This document shows positions 26,578 through 35,245 of a stretch of DNA of 42,388 bases, piece by piece. Each line of letters starts with the position of its first letter. The stretch's first letter is position 1. This DNA comes from an uncultured Planctomycetaceae bacterium (lineage in GTDB: Bacteria; Planctomycetota; Planctomycetia; Gemmatales; Gemmataceae). Where the stretch lies: positions 1 through 42,388 of the forward strand of contig CAJCCR010000018.1 of the NCBI GenBank assembly GCA_903960945.1, written 5' to 3'. A program made the translations under genes and the position numbers. The notes beneath the pieces are model-generated. The model was not told the origin of the DNA, made no database searches, and saw only the letters and a list, made by a program, of their open reading frames with translations.

Positions 26578-29574
26578 ATGAAATTAACTCCAGTTATTTT
26601 ATCGTTTGGGACGCTTATATTTGGGGCCATAGGTTTGATGGGCCAGAATGCTAAGCCACTGGATTTAAGTAATCCGGGCGCCCTGACACCTGCCGAAGAA
26701 AAGAAAACCTTTAAGCTTGCATCCGGCTTTAAAATCGAACTCGCAGCTTCAGAACCAACTATTATTGACCCCGTTGCGCTTGCAGAGGATGAACAAGGCA
26801 GGTTGTTTGTCACGGAAATGATTGGCTATCCAAATGGGGGCGTTGGCACGGGGGATATTTCTTCCGGGCGAATTAAGTTATTGGAAGATAAAGACAAAGA
26901 TGGGTTTTACGAAACCAGCACTATTTTCGCAGAAGGTTTACGCTTTCCTATAGGCTTATTCCCTTGGAAAAAAGGACTTATTGTTGCAAATGCGCCAGAC
27001 CTTATTTATCTAGAGGATACTAACAACGATGGTAAAGCGGATACTTCCAAAGTTCTTTTCACTGGTTTTCACACTTCCAATATTCAACAAATGTTGAACA
27101 GTTTTAGGTGGGGCCTCGACAATCAAATTCATGCCGTAGCAGGAGGTAATGGTGGAACTATTACTAGTAAGGAAAACCCCAAGATGGTTCCGGTTGAATT
27201 GCGGGGCAGGGGGATTCGTTTCAGGCCTGATATTCCTGATAGCCTTGATCCCGTTACCGGTGGCGGGCAATATGGTTTGACCATGGATTCATTCGGGGCT
27301 CTTTTTTCTTCCACCAATAGTCAACATTTAAGGCACATGGTTTTGCCTGATGATCAGATTCGAAGAAACCCTTATCTGGCTGTGGGAAGCATGGCTTTGG
27401 ATATTGCAGAACATGGTGCAGCTTGCCAGGTATTTCGGATTAGTCCGTTTGAAGCGTGGCGGGTGGAACGCACGAGCAGAAGAAAATCTAGCGAACTTGC
27501 CAAAAAGTTGCCAGCAACGGAATTGGTTCCGGGGGGATATTCTACATCATCTTGCAGTCCGCTTTTGCTAGATTCTGATTCAGTACAGGCGCCTTATCGG
27601 GATAGCATCATAATTTGCGAACCTGCGAATAATGTAATCATGCGTGATGTTTTAGAACCTAAAGGATTAACCTTTATCGCTAAGCGGGGCGATCCTGAAA
27701 AAGAATTTCTTGCTTCAACGGATAACTGGTTCAGGCCTGTGCATTTGAATCTTTGTTTGGATGGTTCGATATTGGTGCTTGATTTTTATCGCGAAGTAAT
27801 AGAAACGCCTTTGTCACTTCCCGAGGATATGAAAGCTGTTTTACCCTTAAAAACTCAGGGGAAAGGGCGTATTTGGAGAATCATTCCAGATGGGATGAAG
27901 AAACCACAACCTTTTCCAGAGGCTTCAAACTTTATCGGATTGGTTGCAGAGTTAGAGTCAGGAAATCAAACCAGACGAATGATGGCTCAGAAGTTACTTG
28001 TCGAACGTAATCAAGTTGGTGCCGAGGATTTGCTCATCAATCTTGCTCGGAAAAGTCTATCGCCACAAGCCAGAATGCATGCCCTTTGTACCCTTGATGG
28101 TTTAAAGTTGCTGCAAGAAAAGCAGGTGGTTCATGCGCTTGAAGATTCATCGCCTGGTGTCAGGTTACATGCAGTCAGGCTTTCAAATAAATTCATTAAT
28201 CAATCGGATACGGTGTTAAAATTAGTTTCAAATCTTGGTGGGGATCAAGATGCGCGAGTGCGCTGTCAAGTTGCATTTGCAATGGGTAATGTCGGCCCTG
28301 ATAAATGTAAAGATACTTTGCTTAAGCTCGTGAAAAGTGATGGGGAAGATCGTTGGATGCAAACCGCTATTCTTAGCTCATCTGCTCAAGTTGGTGGTAA
28401 ACTTCTTTTGGAACTTCTTGAGGATGAATCAATTGGTGCTGGAGGTAACACGGGTCGAGAGGCGTTTCTTTCGCGGCTTTCTGCAGTATCTTCAACCCGG
28501 TTAGAAAATGCCGAGATGGCAAAATTGTTGATGCTGGTGCAAAGGCCAAACTTTAAACCTACTTTACGCGCAGCTATTCTTGAAGGCATTGCCCAAAGTC
28601 AGGTTGCAATCGGGAATTCTGCTGAAGATCTCTGGGAAAAACCGGATGATCAATTGAAAAAGGCTCTCGATAGTTTGATGCCATTGTTTGTTAATGCAGC
28701 AAATACCGCTCGCCTTTCCAACGCCCCGATTACAAGCAGGTTGTCTGCATTGCGATTGCTGGCAATGGGGCCATTTTCTGTTATTTCGCAACTTGCACCT
28801 GTATTACTTCAGGCGCAAACGCCACCCGCAATTCAAACCGCTACTCTTCAGGTGTTGTCTGCGTTTAAAAAAGCAGAAGTTAGCAAGATCATTCTTGATG
28901 CATGGCCTTCTTTTAGTCCATCGTTAAGGCGTGAAGCTGTGGAAACTCTTTTTTCTAGAAAAGATCGCATTGAAGCTATTATTGATGGGATGGAAAAAGG
29001 GATCATCCAGCCATCGCATCTTGAGGCTTCCAGAATAGATCAGCTTAAAAAATTAAACCAAGTTTCTCTTCAACAAAAAGTGATTGCGATACTTGCAAAA
29101 ACCACTTCAACTAATCGTAAACAGGTGGTGGATTCGTATGCCAAGGTTTTGGAAATGAAGGGTGACCACTTAAAGGGAAAAGAAATATTCAGGAAAAACT
29201 GTGCGACTTGCCACAAATTTGATGACATGGGCTATCAGGTTGGACCAGATCTTCTTGCTGCCATTCGTGGTAAAAATTCGGAATACCTGCTAATTGCGAT
29301 TCTTGACCCTAGCAGGGAAGTTGATCCCCGATATGTCAATTACACTATCGAAACAAAGCAGGGGCGAATATTTAGTGGTTTGCTGGCATCGGAGTCTGGG
29401 ACTTCTGTGAATCTTAAACGCGGTGAGAATGCCGAGGATACCATCCTGAGAAATCAAATTGAATCGATTCAGGCGACTGCCAAATCGCTTATGCCTGAAG
29501 GTTTGGATATGCAGGTAAAGCTAGAAGATATGGCAAACCTGATTGCTTATCTTTTACAAGTTTCTGGAATGTAG
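26578..29574 (+). CDS. PVC-type beta-propeller / HEAT / CxxCH heme-binding protein
   Basis: A 998-residue exported protein of a family typical of Planctomycetes and Verrucomicrobia. The signal peptide is at about residues 1-22. An NHL/sorbosone-dehydrogenase-like beta-propeller follows (about 40-440; FKIELAASEPTIIDPVALA, LYLED-type strands, FVTEMIGYPNGG). HEAT-like helical repeats occupy about 460-830. A cytochrome-c-like C-terminal domain has CATCH at 875-879 and a possible distal Met near the end. An extracytoplasmic redox function is expected; the substrate is unknown. The ATG at 26578 is preceded by a purine-rich GGAAACAGG. Confidence 0.93.
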   Translation: MKLTPVILSFGTLIFGAIGLMGQNAKPLDLSNPGALTPAEEKKTFKLASGFKIELAASEPTIIDPVALAEDEQGRLFVTEMIGYPNGGVGTGDISSGRIKLLEDKDKDGFYETSTIFAEGLRFPIGLFPWKKGLIVANAPDLIYLEDTNNDGKADTSKVLFTGFHTSNIQQMLNSFRWGLDNQIHAVAGGNGGTITSKENPKMVPVELRGRGIRFRPDIPDSLDPVTGGGQYGLTMDSFGALFSSTNSQHLRHMVLPDDQIRRNPYLAVGSMALDIAEHGAACQVFRISPFEAWRVERTSRRKSSELAKKLPATELVPGGYSTSSCSPLLLDSDSVQAPYRDSIIICEPANNVIMRDVLEPKGLTFIAKRGDPEKEFLASTDNWFRPVHLNLCLDGSILVLDFYREVIETPLSLPEDMKAVLPLKTQGKGRIWRIIPDGMKKPQPFPEASNFIGLVAELESGNQTRRMMAQKLLVERNQVGAEDLLINLARKSLSPQARMHALCTLDGLKLLQEKQVVHALEDSSPGVRLHAVRLSNKFINQSDTVLKLVSNLGGDQDARVRCQVAFAMGNVGPDKCKDTLLKLVKSDGEDRWMQTAILSSSAQVGGKLLLELLEDESIGAGGNTGREAFLSRLSAVSSTRLENAEMAKLLMLVQRPNFKPTLRAAILEGIAQSQVAIGNSAEDLWEKPDDQLKKALDSLMPLFVNAANTARLSNAPITSRLSALRLLAMGPFSVISQLAPVLLQAQTPPAIQTATLQVLSAFKKAEVSKIILDAWPSFSPSLRREAVETLFSRKDRIEAIIDGMEKGIIQPSHLEASRIDQLKKLNQVSLQQKVIAILAKTTSTNRKQVVDSYAKVLEMKGDHLKGKEIFRKNCATCHKFDDMGYQVGPDLLAAIRGKNSEYLLIAILDPSREVDPRYVNYTIETKQGRIFSGLLASESGTSVNLKRGENAEDTILRNQIESIQATAKSLMPEGLDMQVKLEDMANLIAYLLQVSGM

Positions 29575-29589
29575 AGGGGTACAGATTTC

Positions 29590-30693
29590 ATGACAAAAGT
29601 TTCAGAGCTGGTATCTTGGTTTGATCAAATTGCACCGCATTCCCTTGCTGCGGATTGGGATAATACCGGCCTTTTAATGGGAGATTTTTCTTCTGATATC
29701 AGTAAAGTTTTGGTTTGCCTGACTCTTACCAAAGAAGTTGCTGATGAAGCCATCAACCAAAAAGTTCAGATGGTTGTCACGCACCACCCGTTGCCTTTTA
29801 AACCAATTAAAAACATGAATACGAGTAGTTCGGAAGGTTCGATTCTTTGGAAACTTGCAACGAAAGGAATAGGGGTTTATTCGCTGCATACCCGATGGGA
29901 TGATGCGCAAGGTGGCATCAATGAATCTTTATTGGAGTTGATTGGTGCGAAAAATCTTGGCCCGATCATTTCGTCGCAAAGTAAGGAAGAAGTAAAATTG
30001 GTTACCTTTGTGCCTGGGGAGAATCTTCAAAAAGTAAGTGAGGCTTTGTTTGAAGCAGGCGCAGGGGTTATTGGTAATTACAAGGAATGCAGTTTTACTG
30101 TAGAAGGGACAGGCACTTTTTTTGGCAATGAACAAGCCAGTCCGGTGGTAGGGAAAAAAGGGCAGCGGGAAAAAGTTCTGGAACAACGTTTTGAGGTTAT
30201 CTGCCCAGCTTCACGAATCCAAGCAGTTGTTTCTGCGCTTAAAAATTCTCATCCTTATGAAGAGCCAGCTTTCGATCTTGTTATGCTTAAACCTAAGCCA
30301 ACAGGTTCGGGCACCGGTAGAATTGGATTGTTAACGATGCCTACTTCGATTGCACAACTTGCTGAGAAGTTCGAGAAAGCTTTAGGTATCAAGCGGCTTT
30401 CATTTGCAGGGAATGAGGAGCGATTAGTTTCGAAGGTTGCGGTGGTGTGTGGCAGTGGGGCATCACTGATGACTCAGGCTTTCATGCAAGGTGCGGAATG
30501 CTTTATTACCGGGGAAGCACGGTTTCATGATTTGTTAAGTGCTAAAGATCAGCACAAGTCGATCCTTTTGCTGGGGCATTATAAATCAGAACGATTTGGT
30601 ATTGAGGCGTTGGCTACTAAGCTTCAATCCCGATTTACGGCAGTGGAGGTTATAGCTTCTGAGTCGGAAAGTGATCCGTTAGAATCATTTTGA
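29590..30693 (+). CDS. Nif3-like dinuclear metal centre protein
   Basis: A 367-residue member of the Nif3/YbgI (DUF34) family, including the central insert domain (about residues 130-235). Metal ligands match the family: H65 and H66 in VVTHHPLPF, H100 and D104 in SLHTRWD, and a C-terminal GHYKSERFG with His and Glu. Some members are annotated as GTP cyclohydrolase I type 2, but the function is not settled. It lies 15 bases after the PVC gene and may be cotranscribed. Confidence 0.92.
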   Translation: MTKVSELVSWFDQIAPHSLAADWDNTGLLMGDFSSDISKVLVCLTLTKEVADEAINQKVQMVVTHHPLPFKPIKNMNTSSSEGSILWKLATKGIGVYSLHTRWDDAQGGINESLLELIGAKNLGPIISSQSKEEVKLVTFVPGENLQKVSEALFEAGAGVIGNYKECSFTVEGTGTFFGNEQASPVVGKKGQREKVLEQRFEVICPASRIQAVVSALKNSHPYEEPAFDLVMLKPKPTGSGTGRIGLLTMPTSIAQLAEKFEKALGIKRLSFAGNEERLVSKVAVVCGSGASLMTQAFMQGAECFITGEARFHDLLSAKDQHKSILLLGHYKSERFGIEALATKLQSRFTAVEVIASESESDPLESF

Positions 30694-30825
30694 AATATGT
30701 GCAAGCTTAGGTAGCGCATGAGGTAAACCGATCGGTAATATTTTCAAAGATTGAAGCTTGGGTAATCTTTATCTAAAGGTGTTGGAAAAGATTTTATCAG
30801 GCTTTTTGTAATGGTTTCGAGTAGT

Positions 30826-30854
30826 TTGACATTTCTGAATGCAAAAAATAAAGT
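30826..30854 (+). promoter_or_regulatory. candidate sigma-70 promoter for the small exported protein
   Basis: TTGACA (30826-30831), 17-base spacer, TAAAGT (30849-30854), about 95 bases before ATG 30949. Confidence 0.5.
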
Positions 30855-30948
30855 CTTAGGCATAGTTATTGCATTAGTGTTCTTAACTTAAAAGTTGCTG
30901 AAGATTTAATCTTGGCTTTTAAGGAAGAATGCACAAGGAAGTGTTGCA

Positions 30949-31167
30949 ATGCGAAAATGGGTAATCGGAATTGTTGCCAGCTTTTTGGTTCTGAGTGGAT
31001 TGATGTTTCTAGGTGCAAACAAAAAAGCAAAGGCAGACGAAGTTGGTTCTAGAGTAGTAATGAGTGATTCGTTAAATACTGAAGCTGCCCAGCGCTATAG
31101 AAAAGTTCAGCCCAAGCATTGGCGTGCAGCCATGGTTAAAGGTTTTGGCTATTCAGCAATGCGATAA
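30949..31167 (+). CDS. small exported protein of unknown function
   Basis: A 72-residue protein with a signal peptide or anchor (VIGIVASFLVLSGLMFLG, about residues 4-21), followed by a basic, polar mature part ending in KHWRAAMVKGFGYSAMR. AAGGAAG lies upstream of the ATG and a plausible promoter sits at 30826-30854. No family is recognised. It converges with the DUF11 gene, the two stop codons being 3 bases apart. Confidence 0.6.
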   Translation: MRKWVIGIVASFLVLSGLMFLGANKKAKADEVGSRVVMSDSLNTEAAQRYRKVQPKHWRAAMVKGFGYSAMR

Positions 31168-31170
31168 GAA

Positions 31171-32805
31171 TTAAGGTAGAGCAGGTGGCTCGTTGCTTGC
31201 GGGTGCCTTGCTTGAGGGAAGAATCGAAATGGTTTCTTCCGCCTTGCCCGAAATTCCTTCATCTGCTGAATATTCTAGTCTAAAAGTCCCATCTCCAGGT
31301 TTTTTTGCCTGTAAAAATAATGAGTAAGTTACTTCTTTACCTGGCTCTAAGATTGGTAAAGGCAGGAAGCCCACTTTATCTGGTTGCCTGCTGAAGTTTG
31401 TTGGGCCACGCCCCTCGGTTACAATTGTAGTATCAGGCGACATTGCACTTAAGATCAAATTTTTAATAGGGTTTGGGCTGTTATTAATTAGTCTTAAGGT
31501 GAGTGCGGTTTGTTCGCCTATTTCCATCGGATCAATGCTTTTGTCGATTTCAGCAGCCAAGCCATTGTTGTTTTCAAAAATGGTGATCTTCTCTACCTGC
31601 CAACCTGTTGGGATTTTATCTGCTGTTACTTCCGTACGATTTTTTAAAGTACCTGCAATGGTAGGCTTGATTACCATTTGCACGGTTTGCCTTTGTTTGG
31701 GAGCAAGTTGAGGAATCAGCCATTTGATTTCCCCGTTTTCGTTTCTACCTCCGCCACTCGCTGCAAGAAATTGCGTCGAGGGATCTAATTTGTTTGATAC
31801 TTTTATTCCTCGAACCAATTGATTCCCTGAATTGGTGATGGTGATTTGATAGCTTGTAGGTCGATTGATGTTACGGCGATCGGGGCCACCCAGATTTAAT
31901 GCAAGTTTAACTTCCCCAACTTCAACTTTTGATGAGGTTTCTTTTTTCATTCCGGAAGTTGTTGTTACGGTTGCTTTGTTTATGAATTCTCCTGTTTTCT
32001 TGGCAGCAGCTTGGAATTCTAACCGCTTGGATTGTCCGCCTGGGATGGCGCCTATATTCCAAATTAACGGGTTTTCACCCGAGGTTGAAGGCTTGCTAGT
32101 TAAGAACTCAAGTCCATCAGGAATAATGTTGGTAAGTTGAACCCCTGTTAGTTCTGAATTACCGGTGTTGAAAATATCGATTTGGTAACTTAGTGTGTCG
32201 TACAACATGGCTTGAATGGGCCCTGTCATTTTTATGAGTAGGGGCGATGCCAGTTGGGTTTTAACAGCTTGGCCATGTTCGTATTGGACTCGAGAAATGC
32301 AATCAACTTCGCCAGTACCTGTTACCGTCACAACTAATTTTATTTCTTTGCTTGAATTGCCTGGGAGAGAACCAAGTTTCCAGATGAGTTCTCCTTCGAG
32401 GCTATCGGGTGGAGGATTGGCCCTGAGGAATTTAGCATTCGTGGGGATATTGTTTCTAACACGGACTTGGTGTGCTTCAGCTGGAGAATGATTTTCGACG
32501 AGGATACGGTACTCTAATTCATCATTTGGGCTGGCTTGGGCGGAAACTCGTACACGAATAGTTACAAAAGGTGCGGGCGGATCAGAAGGTGAGAATGTGC
32601 CCATTGAACTTTTTGAAGGGATGGATTTTGTTGGATATTGGCCTTCAATTGGGGGTTCTGACCCCGAGTTGGGGGCCGATATTGTCGGGGAAATTGTGTC
32701 TTGTATTCCGTAACCTTTGTTGGTTGGGACAAGAATGTAATGCAAGCAAATCAAGCAAATAACTGAAAACGAAAACAGTTGCATTAAATGTTTTGGTTGC
32801 TTCAT
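31171..32805 (-). CDS. DUF11-repeat surface protein
   Basis: A 544-residue exported protein with an N-terminal hydrophobic segment (about 8-26) and a Pro/Ser-rich linker. Four Ig-like DUF11 repeats follow from about residue 80 to 535, each with a YRILVENHS- or YQITITNSGN-type strand, a VRVRNNIP- or VQLTNIIPDGL-type turn and an IWxxG.I.PG strand. This layout is common in planctomycete envelope proteins and suggests a structural or adhesive role. The tail is Pro/Ala-rich. Confidence 0.88.
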   Translation of the reverse strand: MKQPKHLMQLFSFSVICLICLHYILVPTNKGYGIQDTISPTISAPNSGSEPPIEGQYPTKSIPSKSSMGTFSPSDPPAPFVTIRVRVSAQASPNDELEYRILVENHSPAEAHQVRVRNNIPTNAKFLRANPPPDSLEGELIWKLGSLPGNSSKEIKLVVTVTGTGEVDCISRVQYEHGQAVKTQLASPLLIKMTGPIQAMLYDTLSYQIDIFNTGNSELTGVQLTNIIPDGLEFLTSKPSTSGENPLIWNIGAIPGGQSKRLEFQAAAKKTGEFINKATVTTTSGMKKETSSKVEVGEVKLALNLGGPDRRNINRPTSYQITITNSGNQLVRGIKVSNKLDPSTQFLAASGGGRNENGEIKWLIPQLAPKQRQTVQMVIKPTIAGTLKNRTEVTADKIPTGWQVEKITIFENNNGLAAEIDKSIDPMEIGEQTALTLRLINNSPNPIKNLILSAMSPDTTIVTEGRGPTNFSRQPDKVGFLPLPILEPGKEVTYSLFLQAKKPGDGTFRLEYSADEGISGKAEETISILPSSKAPASNEPPALP

Positions 32806-32967
32806 GATCCAATTGCCCAGCGGTTAAATCTTCCAAGTCAAAATTTATTATCCTTGAAAAACAGCTAGTATGCGAACATTTTAAGATAAATCTTGGATGT
32901 TTTGTCGGGCCAAAAGACAAAATAACTCCGCTGGTAATATAAGGGTTTGTCTTTAAGGGTAAATAGT

Positions 32968-32995
32968 TTGAAATAATTAAGAATTGATCTATGAT
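32968..32995 (+). promoter_or_regulatory. sigma-70 promoter for sppA
   Basis: TTGAAA (32968-32973), 16-base spacer, TATGAT (32990-32995), with the start codon at 33038 giving a leader of about 36 bases. Confidence 0.55.
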
Positions 32996-33037
32996 GCATT
33001 CAATGATGGAACATTGTTGTGATACAGGAGTGAAGTT

Positions 33038-34834
33038 ATGAAGTTGTTAATTATATTTTCTGTTACGGTTGCTTGCTTTTTCAATTCGCAGAATTTTATT
33101 CTTGCTGAAGATAAAAAGTCTGAGGAAAAGCCTAAGCCTCTTGCGATTGCCCATATTCGAATTAGCGGATCTTTGGAAGAAGGCGCTGCACCTGCTGAGC
33201 CTTTGTTTTCCAGTTTACAGGAAACCCTTAAAAGCAAATTAGATCGGATAAAAAAAGCTTCCACTGATGCTAATGTCAAAGGTTTGATTCTTGAAATCGA
33301 TGGGATTGATGTCGGCTGGGGGAAACTTGATGAATTGACGGAAGCACTTAATAATTTCAAAAAGTCTGGGAAGAAGATTTATACTTATTTGGAATCAGGC
33401 GAGATGAAGGATTATCTTGTTGCGTTGTCGAGCAACCAAATAATGGTGCCTGAATCTGGCTGGTTGATGCTTACTGGTTTACGGGCGGAAGTTACTTTTT
33501 ATAAAGAAATGCTCGAGAAAATAGGCGCTCAGGCTGACTTCTTAAAAGTAGGGGATTTCAAATCTGCGATTGAACCCTACACACGCACCACAATGAGCGA
33601 AAGCAGCCGCAAGCAAATGGAATCGATGCTCGATGATTTTTATGAAAAATCTATCGTGGCAAGAATTCAGATGGAACGAGGGGCTAAAAAATGGGCCCCC
33701 GAGGATATCCGCAAGATTATTGATAATGGCCCTTACACTGCTAAAAAGGCTAAAGAATTAGGGCTTGTTGATTTAGTGGGCTATTTCCCTGCAGTTACCG
33801 AAGCTTTTAAAAAGGAACTAAAAGTCGATGAAATCACTTTGCTTAAAAATTATGGCAAAGACAAAATTGATGACATTGATCTCTCCAACCCCTTCGCACT
33901 ATTAAAACTTTTTGCAGCTCCCAAGATTTCAAGTAATTCTAAACCTAAAATTGCTGTCATCTATGCCTCTGGCACCATTAATACTGGAAAGAGTGAACAG
34001 AGCCTGTTGGGATCTGAATCTTGTGGTTCTACTTCCATGATTCAGGCGATTAAACAGGCTGAAAACGATAAAAGTGTTAAAGCTATTGTTTTAAGGGTGG
34101 ATAGCCCTGGTGGTTCTGCCCTTGCAAGTGATCTTATCTGGGCTGAATTAATGCGATGCAAAAAACCTATTATTGCTTCGATGTCTGATGTTGCTGCCAG
34201 CGGTGGTTATTACATTTGCATGGCGGCATCCAAGATTTATGCTGAGCCCGGTACCATCACTGGTTCTATCGGTGTGTTTGGTGGGAAGATCAACATGGGT
34301 GGCACCTATGCGAAACTTGGAATTACATCCGAGGTTATTACCCGTGGAGCGAATGCTAATCTTTTTTCTTCCACCAATTCTTTTTCCAAATCAGAGCGTG
34401 AAGCAATGACTAAACTAATTGATGATTGTTATGATCAATTTCTTACCAAGGCTCTAATAGGGCGTGAAAAAGCAGGCAGTAAACTTGATCGAAAAACTTT
34501 GGAAGGGCTTGCTGGTGGTCGTGTTTGGACCGGCAGGCAAGCAAAGGAAAATGGTTTAATCGATGAATTAGGTACCATGCAAGATGCCATCAAGATGGCC
34601 GCAAAGCTTGGCGGACTTACTGTGGATACTGATCCGGAACTTCTCCTTCTTCCTAAGGGTAAAAGCTTTTTGGATTCTTTATTAGAACCTAAAACTCAAT
34701 TATCCCTGAAGTCGGGTTTGGATATCTCCGGGATTTCTTCCCTTTTTAGCGAAGTGAAAGGGCTTGATACTTTTTTGCGTATGCGCAATGAACCCTTATG
34801 GCTTATGCTTCCTTACAACTTAAAAGTGAAGTAA
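33038..34834 (+). CDS. sppA: signal peptide peptidase SppA (67K type)
   Basis: A membrane-associated serine/lysine protease that degrades cleaved signal peptides. It has a signal or anchor at residues 3-23. The double-domain 67K arrangement is complete: the N-terminal domain supplies the catalytic lysine (K175 in VGDFKSAIEPYTR) and the C-terminal domain the nucleophile (S388 in SDVAASGGYYI). The oxyanion stretch VLRVDSPGGSA is also kept. At 598 residues it is of the usual length. GGAG precedes the ATG. The next gene starts 3 bases after its stop. Confidence 0.94.
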   Translation: MKLLIIFSVTVACFFNSQNFILAEDKKSEEKPKPLAIAHIRISGSLEEGAAPAEPLFSSLQETLKSKLDRIKKASTDANVKGLILEIDGIDVGWGKLDELTEALNNFKKSGKKIYTYLESGEMKDYLVALSSNQIMVPESGWLMLTGLRAEVTFYKEMLEKIGAQADFLKVGDFKSAIEPYTRTTMSESSRKQMESMLDDFYEKSIVARIQMERGAKKWAPEDIRKIIDNGPYTAKKAKELGLVDLVGYFPAVTEAFKKELKVDEITLLKNYGKDKIDDIDLSNPFALLKLFAAPKISSNSKPKIAVIYASGTINTGKSEQSLLGSESCGSTSMIQAIKQAENDKSVKAIVLRVDSPGGSALASDLIWAELMRCKKPIIASMSDVAASGGYYICMAASKIYAEPGTITGSIGVFGGKINMGGTYAKLGITSEVITRGANANLFSSTNSFSKSEREAMTKLIDDCYDQFLTKALIGREKAGSKLDRKTLEGLAGGRVWTGRQAKENGLIDELGTMQDAIKMAAKLGGLTVDTDPELLLLPKGKSFLDSLLEPKTQLSLKSGLDISGISSLFSEVKGLDTFLRMRNEPLWLMLPYNLKVK

Positions 34835-34837
34835 TCG

Positions 34838-35182
34838 ATGGCGAAATGTGATAAAGGTTACCTTTGTAAAGTGTGTGGTAAGGCAGTCGATGAAATAACT
34901 GAATCTGATCTTTACCTACGCTATCTTCTTCATGAGATTAAAGCAGAAGTTTTGCATCTTGAGCCCGACTGCCATATCCGATGTAACCCTGAGCGGGCTC
35001 AGTACATTGTGGATTCAGGTTTTGAACCTTTGAATGATGTAAATACTCTTGGCCCTTTCGCTAAGAGTTTTTTAGATGTTGGTTATGTCGCAGAGGAAGA
35101 AACCAGAGTTACCGCTGCGTGGCTTAAATTAAAGAAGCTCGCAGATTCGGGCATTGCTATTTTCGATTATCCTCAAACTTGA
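34838..35182 (+). CDS. small cysteine-motif protein of unknown function
   Basis: A 114-residue cytoplasmic protein. Cysteines C4, C10 and C13 (CKVCGK) and C45 and C49 (CHIRC) suggest a metal-binding site. The second half is mostly helical and acidic. I do not recognise the family. It starts 3 bases after sppA, so coupling is likely, and its frame continues without further stops into the dinG frame after its TGA. Confidence 0.7.
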   Translation: MAKCDKGYLCKVCGKAVDEITESDLYLRYLLHEIKAEVLHLEPDCHIRCNPERAQYIVDSGFEPLNDVNTLGPFAKSFLDVGYVAEEETRVTAAWLKLKKLADSGIAIFDYPQT

Positions 35183-35245
35183 ACATTCCCGGGGTCTGAT
35201 ATTTTTCTAAAAACTGAACTTTTTGCTGACTCTGATTATGCATCT

